A stretch of 11,924 bases of DNA from Eubacteriales Family XIII. Incertae Sedis bacterium (GCA_031255695.1 JAIRSA010000015.1:1-11924), one strand, 5' to 3'. Counted from the stretch's first letter, positions 1 through 6,207 are shown. Notes: generated by a model from the letters alone, not told the origin. A program made the numbers and translations.

Positions 1-27
1 ATTATCGCGGGGAAAGGCTTTCCAAAT

Positions 28-207
28 ATGAATGTGTTGATTGACACTAACGTGGTTCTGGATGTCCTGCTTGGACGTGAGCCATTCGTGGCGCAGTCGG
101 CAAAGGCCCCTTCCTTTCTTTTCAAGCCTCTTCTTCTCGGGGCAAATCATGAGCAAATTATTTTGGGGCGGCAGCGAAACCGTCTATGCAAATGCGGGGA
201 GGTATGA
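28..207 (+). pseudogene. Truncated PIN-domain (VapC-like) toxin remnant
   Basis: The frame opens with MNVLIDTNVVLDVLLGREPF, a near-typical start of PIN-domain ribonucleases of VapC-type toxin-antitoxin systems; the first Asp (residue 6) is one of the acidic metal-binding residues. Resemblance stops near residue 27, and the remaining 32 residues, up to the TGA at 205-207, match no PIN helix or later acidic residue that I recognise. At 59 aa it is less than half the usual 130-150 aa, so it should lack nuclease activity. Upstream, frame 2 ends in a TGA at 29-31 that overlaps this ATG (ATGA), the coupling expected from an antitoxin gene, but only nine codons are visible. Frame 1 is also open from base 1, so the true start could lie outside the window. 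The call as a degraded toxin rests on motif recognition only. Confidence 0.6.
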
Positions 208-213
208 TACAAT
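205..213 (+). promoter_or_regulatory. Candidate extended -10 promoter for the VanZ-family gene
   Basis: TGATACAAT fits the extended -10 form TGn-TATAAT with one mismatch in the hexamer. No good -35 lies 17 bases upstream, which is tolerated for extended -10 promoters. Transcription would start near 220, giving a leader of roughly 45-60 bases before the VanZ-family start. It overlaps the end of the PIN remnant. Confidence 0.4.
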
Positions 214-278
214 AGCCAAAAGACGGATAGTGCAAAGTGCGCCATAGTGGGGTGTTCGAATAATTGAGGACTTCGAGT

Positions 279-1793
279 TTGCTGGAACTGTTTGAGACCT
301 ACCTGCTGCTGGGGGCGCTCGTCGCCGCAGCGGCATGCGTAGGCTTTTTGCTGTTCTATTTTGCAGTTTATAAAAAGAAAATCAAGGGCGAAAAGACACT
401 GTCGCCGTGGAAGCTCATGCTGTGGGGCGCCTTCATCTGCTATATAGTGGTAATAGCGGGGGCCGTGATATTGAGCAGGTCCGCGGGGGCATATTTTTGG
501 GTGGACGTGCACCCGTTCAGCGCGTACCGGGAGGCGTATTTCCGGGCCTCGGGCGCGGGGTGGCGGGAGATCATCCTGAATATAGCGATGTTCGTGCCGC
601 TCGGATTCATGCTGCCCCTGCTTTCCGAAAAGCTGCGGAGTCTGCCGAAGGTGTTTGGCATAGGGCTTGCGGGCACCCTGCTGATCGAGAGCCTGCAATA
701 CGCGGCGAAGCTGGGCGTCTTCCAGCTGGACGATATGATCAACAACACGCTGGGCGCTGTGATAGGGTACGGTATAGTAATGGCAATGATGACAGTGAGG
801 AAATCGCCGCTGCGTGCCTTGGGCTATCTGGCGCCGCTGTTTGTGGCCGTCGCGGCATTCTCCGGTATATTCGTCATATATGATATGCAGGAATTCGGGA
901 CCCTCCCATACGCAAACTACTACTTTCGGGTGAACATGAAAAATGTCGAGCTGTCCAACTCCGCCGACCTGAGCGGGGACGGCGGCAGCGCGCTGATCTA
1001 CAGCGCAGCCAGCATAGGGCGGGCGGAGGCCGACGCGTTCGCGCAGGGCCTTTTCGCAAAGATGATGGGGGCAGGCGCGGCAATGCCGCCTGGTGTGGAC
1101 GCAGGCGCGGCGGCGCTGCCCGGAGCATCCGCCGCCTCTGCTGCGTCGTTGCTGCCCAGTGCAGGAGCCACTGCGGCAGCGCCCCCCGATGCCGCCGATG
1201 CGGCGGCCCTAGGAGAACTGCTTGAGGCCATGGATGCCGACAGCAGCGGGGTCAGGTATCAGACGAAAGGCGGTGGGGCGGCGCTGAGGGTGAATTTCAG
1301 AGGGGCGACCTGGGAGTACCGCGACACATCGAGGTGGGAACAGGAGTTGGGCTTCGGCCTGAGCGAACCGGAAATGCGGGCCTTACTGGACAGGCTTGGC
1401 ATCGGGGTGCCCGAAGCGGCGGAATTCAGCGCAAATGACACGGAGGGCTACAAATTCACAGCCAAAATGCTGGACGGCGATGACGGCCTAGTGAACGGCA
1501 CGCTTGTATGCGGGATCGCCGCCGACGGCGGGATCAAATTTATAAGGAAGAATATGATCGCGTACGGCCCAGTCCGCCCGGCGGAGCTGATAAGCCCGGC
1601 GCAGGCATATGAAAAGATAGAGTCCGGGAGGTTCAACTGCATGAGGCGGGCGTCGCCGAAGTCGGTGGACGTAGAGTCGGTGTGGCTGGACTACAGCCTG
1701 GATACAAAAGGCTACTTTCAGCCCGTCTACAGGTTCAAGGCGCATATTGACGGGGCGGCAGGGTATATATTGATACGCGCCCTGCCAGAATAG
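279..1793 (+). CDS. VanZ-family membrane protein with long C-terminal extension
   Basis: VanZ-family proteins are integral membrane proteins; the founding member gives low-level teicoplanin resistance, but most relatives have no known role. Residues 40-175 carry the family signature: an Asn at 101 with PLGF at 107-110, IESLQ at 136-140, and LDDMINNTLGAVIG at 150-163. About six membrane helices are visible (near 9-30, 46-65, 98-115, 125-142, 156-171, 181-201). The rest is probably extracytoplasmic: a Tyr/Phe-rich stretch, an Ala-rich low-complexity linker (262-311), and a globular region (about 330-504). The end of that region (SPAQAYEKIESG, then PVYRFKAHI) loosely recalls PepSY/YycI-type modules. 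A usual VanZ protein is 150-200 aa, so 504 aa is very long. I prefer the TTG at 279, which has GAGGA 8 bases upstream; TTG 264 in the same frame is possible. No other gene suggests a glycopeptide-resistance cluster. Confidence 0.75.
   Translation: MLELFETYLLLGALVAAAACVGFLLFYFAVYKKKIKGEKTLSPWKLMLWGAFICYIVVIAGAVILSRSAGAYFWVDVHPFSAYREAYFRASGAGWREIILNIAMFVPLGFMLPLLSEKLRSLPKVFGIGLAGTLLIESLQYAAKLGVFQLDDMINNTLGAVIGYGIVMAMMTVRKSPLRALGYLAPLFVAVAAFSGIFVIYDMQEFGTLPYANYYFRVNMKNVELSNSADLSGDGGSALIYSAASIGRAEADAFAQGLFAKMMGAGAAMPPGVDAGAAALPGASAASAASLLPSAGATAAAPPDAADAAALGELLEAMDADSSGVRYQTKGGGAALRVNFRGATWEYRDTSRWEQELGFGLSEPEMRALLDRLGIGVPEAAEFSANDTEGYKFTAKMLDGDDGLVNGTLVCGIAADGGIKFIRKNMIAYGPVRPAELISPAQAYEKIESGRFNCMRRASPKSVDVESVWLDYSLDTKGYFQPVYRFKAHIDGAAGYILIRALPE
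1062..1211 (+). repeat. Ala-rich low-complexity linker inside the VanZ-family gene
   Basis: Residues 262-311 of the VanZ-family protein are mostly Ala with Gly, Pro and Ser, and are encoded by GC-rich GCN runs. The segment separates the membrane half from the C-terminal globular part and looks like a disordered spacer. It is one of several compositionally simple segments in this window. Confidence 0.6.
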
Positions 1794-1890
1794 TTGCTGT
1801 CTGCCCGTGCGAGGGCGGGGGGCGGCATGGCCGACGCTGGAGTTGGGGAATATATTGGAATTGAGGGAATATTGGAATGGAGGGCATATG

Positions 1891-2808
1891 ATGACGGAAA
1901 TAACGCCTGTCACAGGCCGGAGGGGCGGCGAATGTTTCTTGGTGAGCGACGGAAGCGCGGCCTTCCTTGTGGACACGGGCTACGCGTTCTGCGCGGAAGA
2001 AACGGTGGGCAATATAGAAAAGGCGCTGGGCGGGCGCGGGCTGGACTACATACTCATCACGCACTCGCACTATGATCACGTCGGCGGGCTGGAGCGCATA
2101 AAGAGGCGCTGGCCATCGGCACGCACTGCCGCAAGCCGGCACGCGGCGGATATATTCGCGAGGGACGGGGCGAGGCAGCTCATGCGGTCTTTGGATGCCA
2201 CGGCCGCAGAGCAGAAGGGCTGCGCCCCGGCGGCCTACGACTACACCGAGGGCCTGGCCGCCGACATCATAGTGGGCGAGGGCGACGAGCTGAAGGCGGG
2301 CGGCATGACGGCAGGCGTCATGAACACGCCAGGGCACACGCGCTGTTCCGTGAATTACTATTTCAAGGAAGCGGACATAATGGCGCTGAGCGAGACGAAC
2401 GGCGTGAGGATCAGCCGCGAGATCGTGACGCCGGCCTTCGTGGTCGCATACAGGATATCGCTCGAGGCAATAGAAAGGGCCATCAGCATGTCGCCGGGCA
2501 GGCTGATCGTCTCGCACCATGGTGAGGTGGCGGGCGAAGAGGCCGCAGAATTCCTGGACAAGGCGCTTGCCGCCGCAAAGGACGAAGCCGAGTTCGTGAT
2601 GGGCATGCACAGAAGCGGGGCAGCCTTCGAGGAAATCATGAAGGCCTGCACGGAAAGGCACTACAAAGGCCGCCGCAAAGAATACCAGCCACAGAGCGCA
2701 TTCGAGATGAACCAGCGGGCGATGCTGGCCAAGCTGATCGAAGAGCTGGGCGGCGAAAACGCGCCGTCTGAAGCGCACCGGCCGCGCCACAATGCGTCGG
2801 GGCTGTAA
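1891..2808 (+). CDS. Metallo-beta-lactamase-fold hydrolase
   Basis: A 305-aa single-domain metallo-beta-lactamase-fold protein, presumably a cytoplasmic metal-dependent hydrolase of unknown substrate. Visible motifs: VDTG at 27-30, THSHYDHVGG at 57-66 (the HxHxDH metal motif, His58, His60, Asp62, His63), PGHT at 147-150 (His149), and SHHGEV at 208-213 (likely final His210). The usual bridging Asp after the third histidine appears to be Glu168, in the sequence SETNG; a related SET-type motif occurs, as far as I recall, in a clostridial subfamily. A helical C-terminal region (about 215-290) follows. ATG 1891 has GGAGGG ending 6 bases upstream; the adjacent ATG 1888 has only 3 bases of spacing, and the in-frame GTG 1807 has no ribosome binding site. 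It lies 97 bases after the VanZ-family gene on the same strand, so co-transcription is possible. Confidence 0.8.
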   Translation: MTEITPVTGRRGGECFLVSDGSAAFLVDTGYAFCAEETVGNIEKALGGRGLDYILITHSHYDHVGGLERIKRRWPSARTAASRHAADIFARDGARQLMRSLDATAAEQKGCAPAAYDYTEGLAADIIVGEGDELKAGGMTAGVMNTPGHTRCSVNYYFKEADIMALSETNGVRISREIVTPAFVVAYRISLEAIERAISMSPGRLIVSHHGEVAGEEAAEFLDKALAAAKDEAEFVMGMHRSGAAFEEIMKACTERHYKGRRKEYQPQSAFEMNQRAMLAKLIEELGGENAPSEAHRPRHNASGL

Positions 2809-2840
2809 GCGGTCAAGCCGGCCAAAAGAATGGCAAAAGC

Positions 2841-2901
2841 GATGCCATGATTTGGTGAGTTGAAAAAGTAAGTGCGGCCCCTAAGCCGGATGCCATGATT
2901 T
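2841..2901 (+). repeat. 13-bp direct repeat upstream of rplS
   Basis: GATGCCATGATTT occurs at 2841-2853 and again at 2889-2901, 48 bases apart start to start. The first copy also closes a weak 5-bp inverted repeat (ATGGC at 2830-2834, GCCAT at 2844-2848) with no T-run, so it is not a convincing terminator for the upstream hydrolase gene. The pair lies just upstream of the rplS promoter and could be an operator or chance duplication. The rest of 2809-2920 shows nothing else recognisable. Confidence 0.55.
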
Positions 2902-2924
2902 TGCTGGAGAACAGTATAAAATGC

Positions 2925-2953
2925 TTGCTATTTGGGTGCGGATATGTTAAACT
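2925..2953 (+). promoter_or_regulatory. Predicted sigma-A-type promoter for rplS
   Basis: A -35 of TTGCTA (2925-2930) is followed after exactly 17 bases by TAAACT (2948-2953), each matching four of six consensus bases. A TG one base before the -10 gives an extended -10 element. Transcription would start near 2960, directly before the first leader hairpin. A nearby TATAAA at 2915-2920 lacks a good -35. Confidence 0.5.
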
Positions 2954-2959
2954 GATATT

Positions 2960-3148
2960 CGCGGCTTGATTCGGCAAGCTGCCCATTTGGGTGTTCCTCT
3001 GGCACCGTGCCCTCGATAATGCCGGTGCGTAATGAACATCGTTGAACAACGGCTGAAGGCCTGGCTGAGATGCCGGCTGCGTGCTTCCGTACGCGGGCGG
3101 GCTGTGGCTGGCGCTGAGGCATAACGGTATTTTAAGGAGGGAAAAGCT
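2960..3148 (+). promoter_or_regulatory. Structured 5' leader of rplS (possible autoregulatory RNA)
   Basis: Between the predicted start and rplS lie about 190 untranslated bases with several strong inverted repeats. Hairpin 1 pairs 2961-2968 with 2975-2982 (8 bp, one G-U, six-base loop). Hairpin 2 pairs GCACCG (3002-3007) with CGGTGC (3023-3028), and GGCA/TGCC at 3001-3004/3008-3011 could compete with it. Hairpin 3 is CGTT/AACG (3040-3043/3048-3051). Hairpin 4 pairs 3073-3084 with 3089-3100 (11 of 12 positions, loop TTCC). The ribosome binding site AAGGAGG (3134-3140) follows. L19 leader RNAs are known in Bacillota as autoregulatory elements, but I cannot confirm that this one fits that model. 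No T-box signature is seen. Confidence 0.45.
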
Positions 3149-3496
3149 ATGGATGTCATGAGTTATGTGGCGCAGGACTATTTGAGAGAGGACATACCCA
3201 AATTCAACATTGGCGATACGGTAAAGGTACATATCAAGATCAAGGAAGGCGCCAGGGAGAGGATACAGATATTCGAAGGCTTCGTGCTTAAAAAGCAGAA
3301 CGGCGGTATAAGCCAGACCTTTACGGTGAGGAGGATCGCTTCGGGCGTAGGCGTCGAAAAGACATTCCCGGTGCATTCGCCCAGGATTGACAAAATCGAG
3401 GTGATCAGGCGCAGCGATGTGCGCAGGGCCAAGCTGAATTACATGAGGCAGCGGACCGGCAAGGCCGCGAGGCTGAAATCCAAAGAAAACAGGTAA
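3149..3496 (+). CDS. rplS: 50S ribosomal protein L19
   Basis: L19 sits at the 30S-50S interface of the large subunit and helps form an intersubunit bridge. The 115-aa length is typical (114-116). Diagnostic stretches include DIPKFNIGDTVKVHIKIKEG (residues 15-34), IQIFEGFVL (39-47), FTVRRIASGVGVEKTFPVHS (58-77) and the basic tail with KLNYMR. ATG 3149 has AAGGAGG ending 8 bases upstream and gives the standard N-terminus. In many Bacillota rplS follows rpsP-rimM-trmD. Here it has its own promoter and leader and is preceded by an unrelated hydrolase gene, while the downstream neighbours rbgA and rnhB are the usual ones. An intrinsic terminator follows 14 bases after the stop. Confidence 0.97.
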   Translation: MDVMSYVAQDYLREDIPKFNIGDTVKVHIKIKEGARERIQIFEGFVLKKQNGGISQTFTVRRIASGVGVEKTFPVHSPRIDKIEVIRRSDVRRAKLNYMRQRTGKAARLKSKENR

Positions 3497-3503
3497 AGGT
3501 GTG

Positions 3504-3538
3504 AAATGAGGAACCGCAAGCGGTTCTTTTTTTCATTT
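3504..3538 (+). terminator. Intrinsic terminator between rplS and rbgA
   Basis: GAACCG (3511-3516), loop CAAG and CGGTTC (3521-3526) form a 6-bp stem followed by seven T residues (3527-3533). AAATG (3504-3508) can also pair with CATTT (3534-3538) around the T-run. The rbgA ribosome binding site starts only three bases later, leaving no room for a promoter, so this probably acts as a partial terminator that lowers rbgA relative to rplS. Confidence 0.75.
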
Positions 3539-3551
3539 GCAAGGACGGCGT

Positions 3552-4565
3552 ATGGGCATTGAAAACATAAACTGGTATCCAGGGCATATGAAAAAGACGC
3601 GCGGGCTCATCCAGGAAAATCTGAGGATGGCCGATGTTGTTTTGGAAGTGGCCGACGCGAGGATACCCATTTCAAGCAGAAACCCGATCATCGATGAGCT
3701 GGTGGGCGGGAAAAGCCGCCTCATCCTGCTGAATAAGCGCGATCTGGCGGACGAAAGCGAAAGCGCGAGGTGGGTCGAGGCCCTGCGCGGGGGCAAGACT
3801 GACGTGCTGCCGCTGAACAGCATGAGCGGCGACGGCATCAAAGCCCTGCTCAAGTCCCTTGCCCAGCTTCAGGACGCGAGGAATGCCGGATCGGCCAGAA
3901 AACGGCCGCTGCGGGCCATGATAGCGGGCGTACCCAATGTCGGCAAGTCGTCGCTCATAAACAGGCTGGCGGGGAGGAAAAGCGCGAAGACGGGCGACCG
4001 GCCAGGGGTCACGCGGGGCAAACAGTGGCTCTCCCTCGGAAACGGGATGCAGCTGCTCGACACGCCGGGCATACTGTGGCCGAAGTTCGAGGATCCGAAG
4101 ACGGGGCTTTTCCTGGCGTTCTGCGGTTCGATAAAAGACGAGATAATGGATATGGAAAGCCTGGCGCTGGAATTGGTGAAGGTGCTTGCCGGCGGGTATC
4201 CGCTTTTGCTGGAAAAACGGTATGGCGTTGCGGTGCCCGAAAATGGCGCGGAATCCGGCGGTCCAGATCTGGAAGGTGGCACGGCATCCGGCGGCCCGGA
4301 TCTGGGCAGTGGCGCGTTGCCTGGCGGCCCGGATCTGGGCAGTGGCGAGGCGCCCGAAAATGGCGCGGAATCCGGCAGCGCTGACGCGGCGCTAACGGCG
4401 GATGAGGCGCGTAATGTGCGGGGGCTTGAGATAATGGAAGCCATTGCGCGGAGGCGGGGCTTCATAAAACAAGGCGGAAAAGTGGATTACGAACGCACGG
4501 CGCGCACGGTGCTCGATGAATTCCGGGGCGGGCTTATAGGAAAGATCACACTGGAAAAAGCCTGA
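3552..4565 (+). CDS. rbgA: Ribosome biogenesis GTPase RbgA (YlqF)
   Basis: RbgA is a circularly permuted GTPase needed for late assembly of the 50S subunit. The permuted motif order is visible: G4 NKRD at 61-64 and G5-like NSMSGDG at 89-95 come before the P-loop GVPNVGKSS at 126-134, T154 (G2 region) and DTPG at 170-173. The N-terminus INWYPGHMKK (6-15) is family-typical, and the C-terminal RNA-binding part ends with DEFRGGLIGKITLE (322-335). At 337 aa it is about 55 longer than the 282-aa B. subtilis protein. The excess is a Gly/Pro/Asp-rich repeat insert at about 230-278, between the GTPase and C-terminal domains. ATG 3552 has AAGGA 6 bases upstream; the TTG at 3537 lies within the terminator T-run region and is unlikely. 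Expression probably depends on readthrough from rplS. Confidence 0.95.
   Translation: MGIENINWYPGHMKKTRGLIQENLRMADVVLEVADARIPISSRNPIIDELVGGKSRLILLNKRDLADESESARWVEALRGGKTDVLPLNSMSGDGIKALLKSLAQLQDARNAGSARKRPLRAMIAGVPNVGKSSLINRLAGRKSAKTGDRPGVTRGKQWLSLGNGMQLLDTPGILWPKFEDPKTGLFLAFCGSIKDEIMDMESLALELVKVLAGGYPLLLEKRYGVAVPENGAESGGPDLEGGTASGGPDLGSGALPGGPDLGSGEAPENGAESGSADAALTADEARNVRGLEIMEAIARRRGFIKQGGKVDYERTARTVLDEFRGGLIGKITLEKA
4235..4376 (+). repeat. In-frame tandem repeats inside rbgA
   Basis: Three consecutive 33-nt units (4257-4289, 4290-4322, 4323-4355) encode GGPDLEGGTAS, GGPDLGSGALP and GGPDLGSGEAP; units 2 and 3 are nearly identical. They are flanked by a perfect 25-bp direct repeat at 4235-4259 and 4352-4376 encoding PENGAESG, offset by 117 bases. 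All lengths are multiples of three, so the reading frame is kept. Each unit can form a small hairpin (GCCCG, GATC, TGGGC). Confidence 0.85.
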
Positions 4566-4763
4566 GCACGGCAGCCAGTTGTGCATGCTGGCGGCGCAGC
4601 AGGATGCATGGGCTGGCGGACATCCGGGTGAATGGGCTGGCGGGCAGCCGGGCGCGTGGGCTGGCGGGCAGCCGGATGCATGGGCTGGCGGACAGCCGGG
4701 CGCGTGGGCTGGCGGGCAGCCAGACGGGCCGGGCACGGCAGCCAGTTGTGCATGCTGGCGGCG
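4566..4763 (+). repeat. Five 24-nt hairpin-forming repeats between 31-bp direct repeats
   Basis: A perfect 31-bp direct repeat lies at 4566-4596 and 4733-4763. Between them are five tandem 24-nt units (4603-4626, 4627-4650, 4651-4674, 4675-4698, 4699-4722) and a degenerate sixth start. The core GGCTG-GCGGG-CAGCC forms a 5-bp hairpin in four units; unit 1 has one mismatch. The variable lead alternates (ATGCAT, TGAATG-like, GCGCGT, ATGCAT, GCGCGT), hinting at duplication of a 48-nt pair. The flanks can also fold (GCCAG/CTGGC around nine bases). The rnhB frame is open across the array from 4579 and would read as octapeptides of the type GAWAGGQP, but no ribosome binding site precedes a start there. 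I treat it as non-coding between rbgA and rnhB; an N-terminal extension of RNase HII is the alternative. Confidence 0.8.
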
Positions 4764-4812
4764 GCGCATCAGCATGGCCGGCCCGGATAGGCGGCCGGCG
4801 GAAGGGGCTAGG

Positions 4813-5496
4813 ATGAGGAAGGACGAGCGGGAGGCGATGCACAGGGAACGGCTTCACGCGATGCTCACGTTCGAACGGGCGTTATGGGAAGGCGGCGCCA
4901 CGAACATCGCGGGGGTGGACGAGGTCGGCAGGGGCTCGCTGGCTGGCCCGGTAGTCGCGGCATGCGTGGTATTGCCGGAAGATTTTTCCGTCACAGGGAT
5001 CAATGACTCCAAAAAACTTTCGGCCAAGCGGCGCGAAGCCTTGTGCGGCACGATATGCGAGACCGCATTGGCGTACGGGGTGGGCGCCGTGGACAACCAG
5101 GCCATAGACAGGATAAACATCCTGGAGGCGACCAAGCTCGCGATGAAGGCGGCGATAAACGAGGCTGCCGCCATGCTTGAGGGGCGCGGCGCCGGCCCGA
5201 TAGGGCATGTGCTGGTGGACGCGCTCACGCTTGATGGGATAGGGCTGCCGCAGACGGCCATCATCAAGGGCGACGAGAAAAGCGTCACCGTGGCCGCGGC
5301 GTCCATCGTCGCAAAGGTGTGGCGCGACAGGCTCATGGACGAATACCATAAAGAATACCCGCAGTACGCTTTCGACGCGAACAAGGGCTACGGCACGCGG
5401 CTGCATTTTGAAGGTATAAGCGCGGCGGGGCTCTCGCCAATACACAGAAAGACCTTCTGCGCCAAGGCCACAAAGGGCCCAAACGCATTGCCATAG
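4813..5496 (+). CDS. rnhB: Ribonuclease HII
   Basis: RNase HII cleaves the RNA strand of RNA-DNA hybrids and starts removal of single ribonucleotides from DNA. The 227-aa protein has the expected motifs: GVDEVGRGSLAGPVVAA at 34-50 with catalytic Asp36 and Glu37, NDSKKLS at 64-70, VDAL at 135-138 (Asp136), and AASIVAKVWRD at 162-172 (Asp172), followed by the KGYGT motif at 191-195 typical of type 2 enzymes. ATG 4813 has GGAAGGGG about 5 bases upstream and gives a normal-length N-terminus with a short charged helix before the catalytic domain. The open frame continues upstream through a repeat array to 4579, but I see no translation signal there. The gene follows rbgA as in many Bacillota and shares its likely transcription unit. 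Confidence 0.95.
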   Translation: MRKDEREAMHRERLHAMLTFERALWEGGATNIAGVDEVGRGSLAGPVVAACVVLPEDFSVTGINDSKKLSAKRREALCGTICETALAYGVGAVDNQAIDRINILEATKLAMKAAINEAAAMLEGRGAGPIGHVLVDALTLDGIGLPQTAIIKGDEKSVTVAAASIVAKVWRDRLMDEYHKEYPQYAFDANKGYGTRLHFEGISAAGLSPIHRKTFCAKATKGPNALP

Positions 5497-5525
5497 CTAT
5501 TTCCGGGCTATTACATCTACATTAT

Positions 5526-5539
5526 TATAATGATATAAT
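5526..5539 (+). promoter_or_regulatory. Candidate -10 elements before the cyclodeaminase gene
   Basis: Two perfect TATAAT hexamers occur at 5526-5531 and 5534-5539 in a short AT-rich patch after rnhB. No good -35 lies at the proper distance (TTTCCG at 5503-5508 is poor). A transcript from the first would begin near 5538, just before the GGAGG ribosome binding site at 5540-5544. The AT-rich island stands out in this GC-rich window. Confidence 0.35.
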
Positions 5540-5549
5540 GGAGGCGCGA

Positions 5550-6206
5550 ATGATGGAAGCGCAGATGGAATTTATCGACAAAAGTTGCAGAGAATTCCTG
5601 TCGGAACTGTCCGGCAAATCCCCCGTGCCAGGCGGCGGCGGCGCTTCGGCGCTTGTCGGGGCCGCAGGGGCGGCGCTCGGCGGCATGGTCACGGCGCTTA
5701 CGCTGGGCAAGAAAAAATACGCCGATGTCGAGGAAGACATGGCGCGGCTCCAGGTTTCTGCGCAGGGGCTGCGCGACAGGCTTATCGCGCTGGTCCAGCG
5801 CGACGCGGAGCTTTTCCGGCCGCTCGCGGAAGCGTATGGGCTGCCGGCCGACACTGAGGCGCATCGTACGGCGAAGGAAGCGGTGATGGAGGGCGCGCTC
5901 AGGGGCGCATGCGAGGCGCCGCTTGAGATAATGGAGCTGTGCTGCGAGGCGATAAGGCTGCACGGCGAGCTTTCGGAGAAGGGCAGCCGCATGGCCGCCA
6001 GCGACGTGGGTGTCGGCGTAGCCTTCTGCAAGGCCGCGCTACAGGGCGCCAGCCTGAATGTCTTCATCAATACGGGCGCCATGAAGGACAGGGAATACGC
6101 CGGCAGCGTGAACAGAAAAGCGGAAGGCCTGCTGGCGGAGTGCGTGCCGCTCGCGGACGCGATCTACAGCCGCGTACTGGGCGCGCTGCAGGGGCAGGAG
6201 GCGTGA
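5550..6206 (+). CDS. Formiminotransferase-cyclodeaminase / FchA-type folate enzyme
   Basis: The protein belongs to the FTCD_C family, whose stand-alone bacterial members act as methenyl-tetrahydrofolate cyclohydrolase (FchA) or formimino-tetrahydrofolate cyclodeaminase. Evidence is the N-terminal SPVPGGGGASALVGAAGAAL (24-43), then GKKKY at 53-57, and an all-helical remainder at the normal length of about 218 aa, with ASDVGVGVAFCKAALQGASL-type helices in the second half. ATG 5550 and ATG 5553 both fit the GGAGG at 5540-5544 (spacing 5 and 8); the ATG at 5538 overlaps that site and is unlikely. The stop is one base from the larB start, so the two are almost surely co-transcribed. Which one-carbon reaction it performs cannot be told from the sequence, and a link to nickel-pincer synthesis is not established. 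Confidence 0.85.
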   Translation: MMEAQMEFIDKSCREFLSELSGKSPVPGGGGASALVGAAGAALGGMVTALTLGKKKYADVEEDMARLQVSAQGLRDRLIALVQRDAELFRPLAEAYGLPADTEAHRTAKEAVMEGALRGACEAPLEIMELCCEAIRLHGELSEKGSRMAASDVGVGVAFCKAALQGASLNVFINTGAMKDREYAGSVNRKAEGLLAECVPLADAIYSRVLGALQGQEA

Positions 6207-6207
6207 A

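Noticed and set aside
279..1793. Glycopeptide-resistance gene cluster
   Set aside because: Only a VanZ-family domain is present; no vanHAX, vanRS or vanY-like genes are in the window, and VanZ domains are widespread in unrelated settings.
1807..1890. N-terminal extension of the MBL-fold protein from the GTG at 1807
   Set aside because: No ribosome binding site precedes it and the extra residues do not look like an MBL N-terminus; ATG 1891 has a strong GGAGGG site.
1735..2790. A 351-codon minus-strand frame opposite the hydrolase gene
   Set aside because: The plus strand carries HSHYDH and other MBL motifs; the minus frame is an antisense shadow rich in Arg, His and Pro.
2830..2848. Intrinsic terminator after the hydrolase gene
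   Set aside because: The stem is only 5 bp with a 9-base loop and no T-run follows.
4603..4722. CRISPR array
   Set aside because: Units are 24 nt directly abutting, with no unique spacers and no cas genes; this is a tandem repeat.
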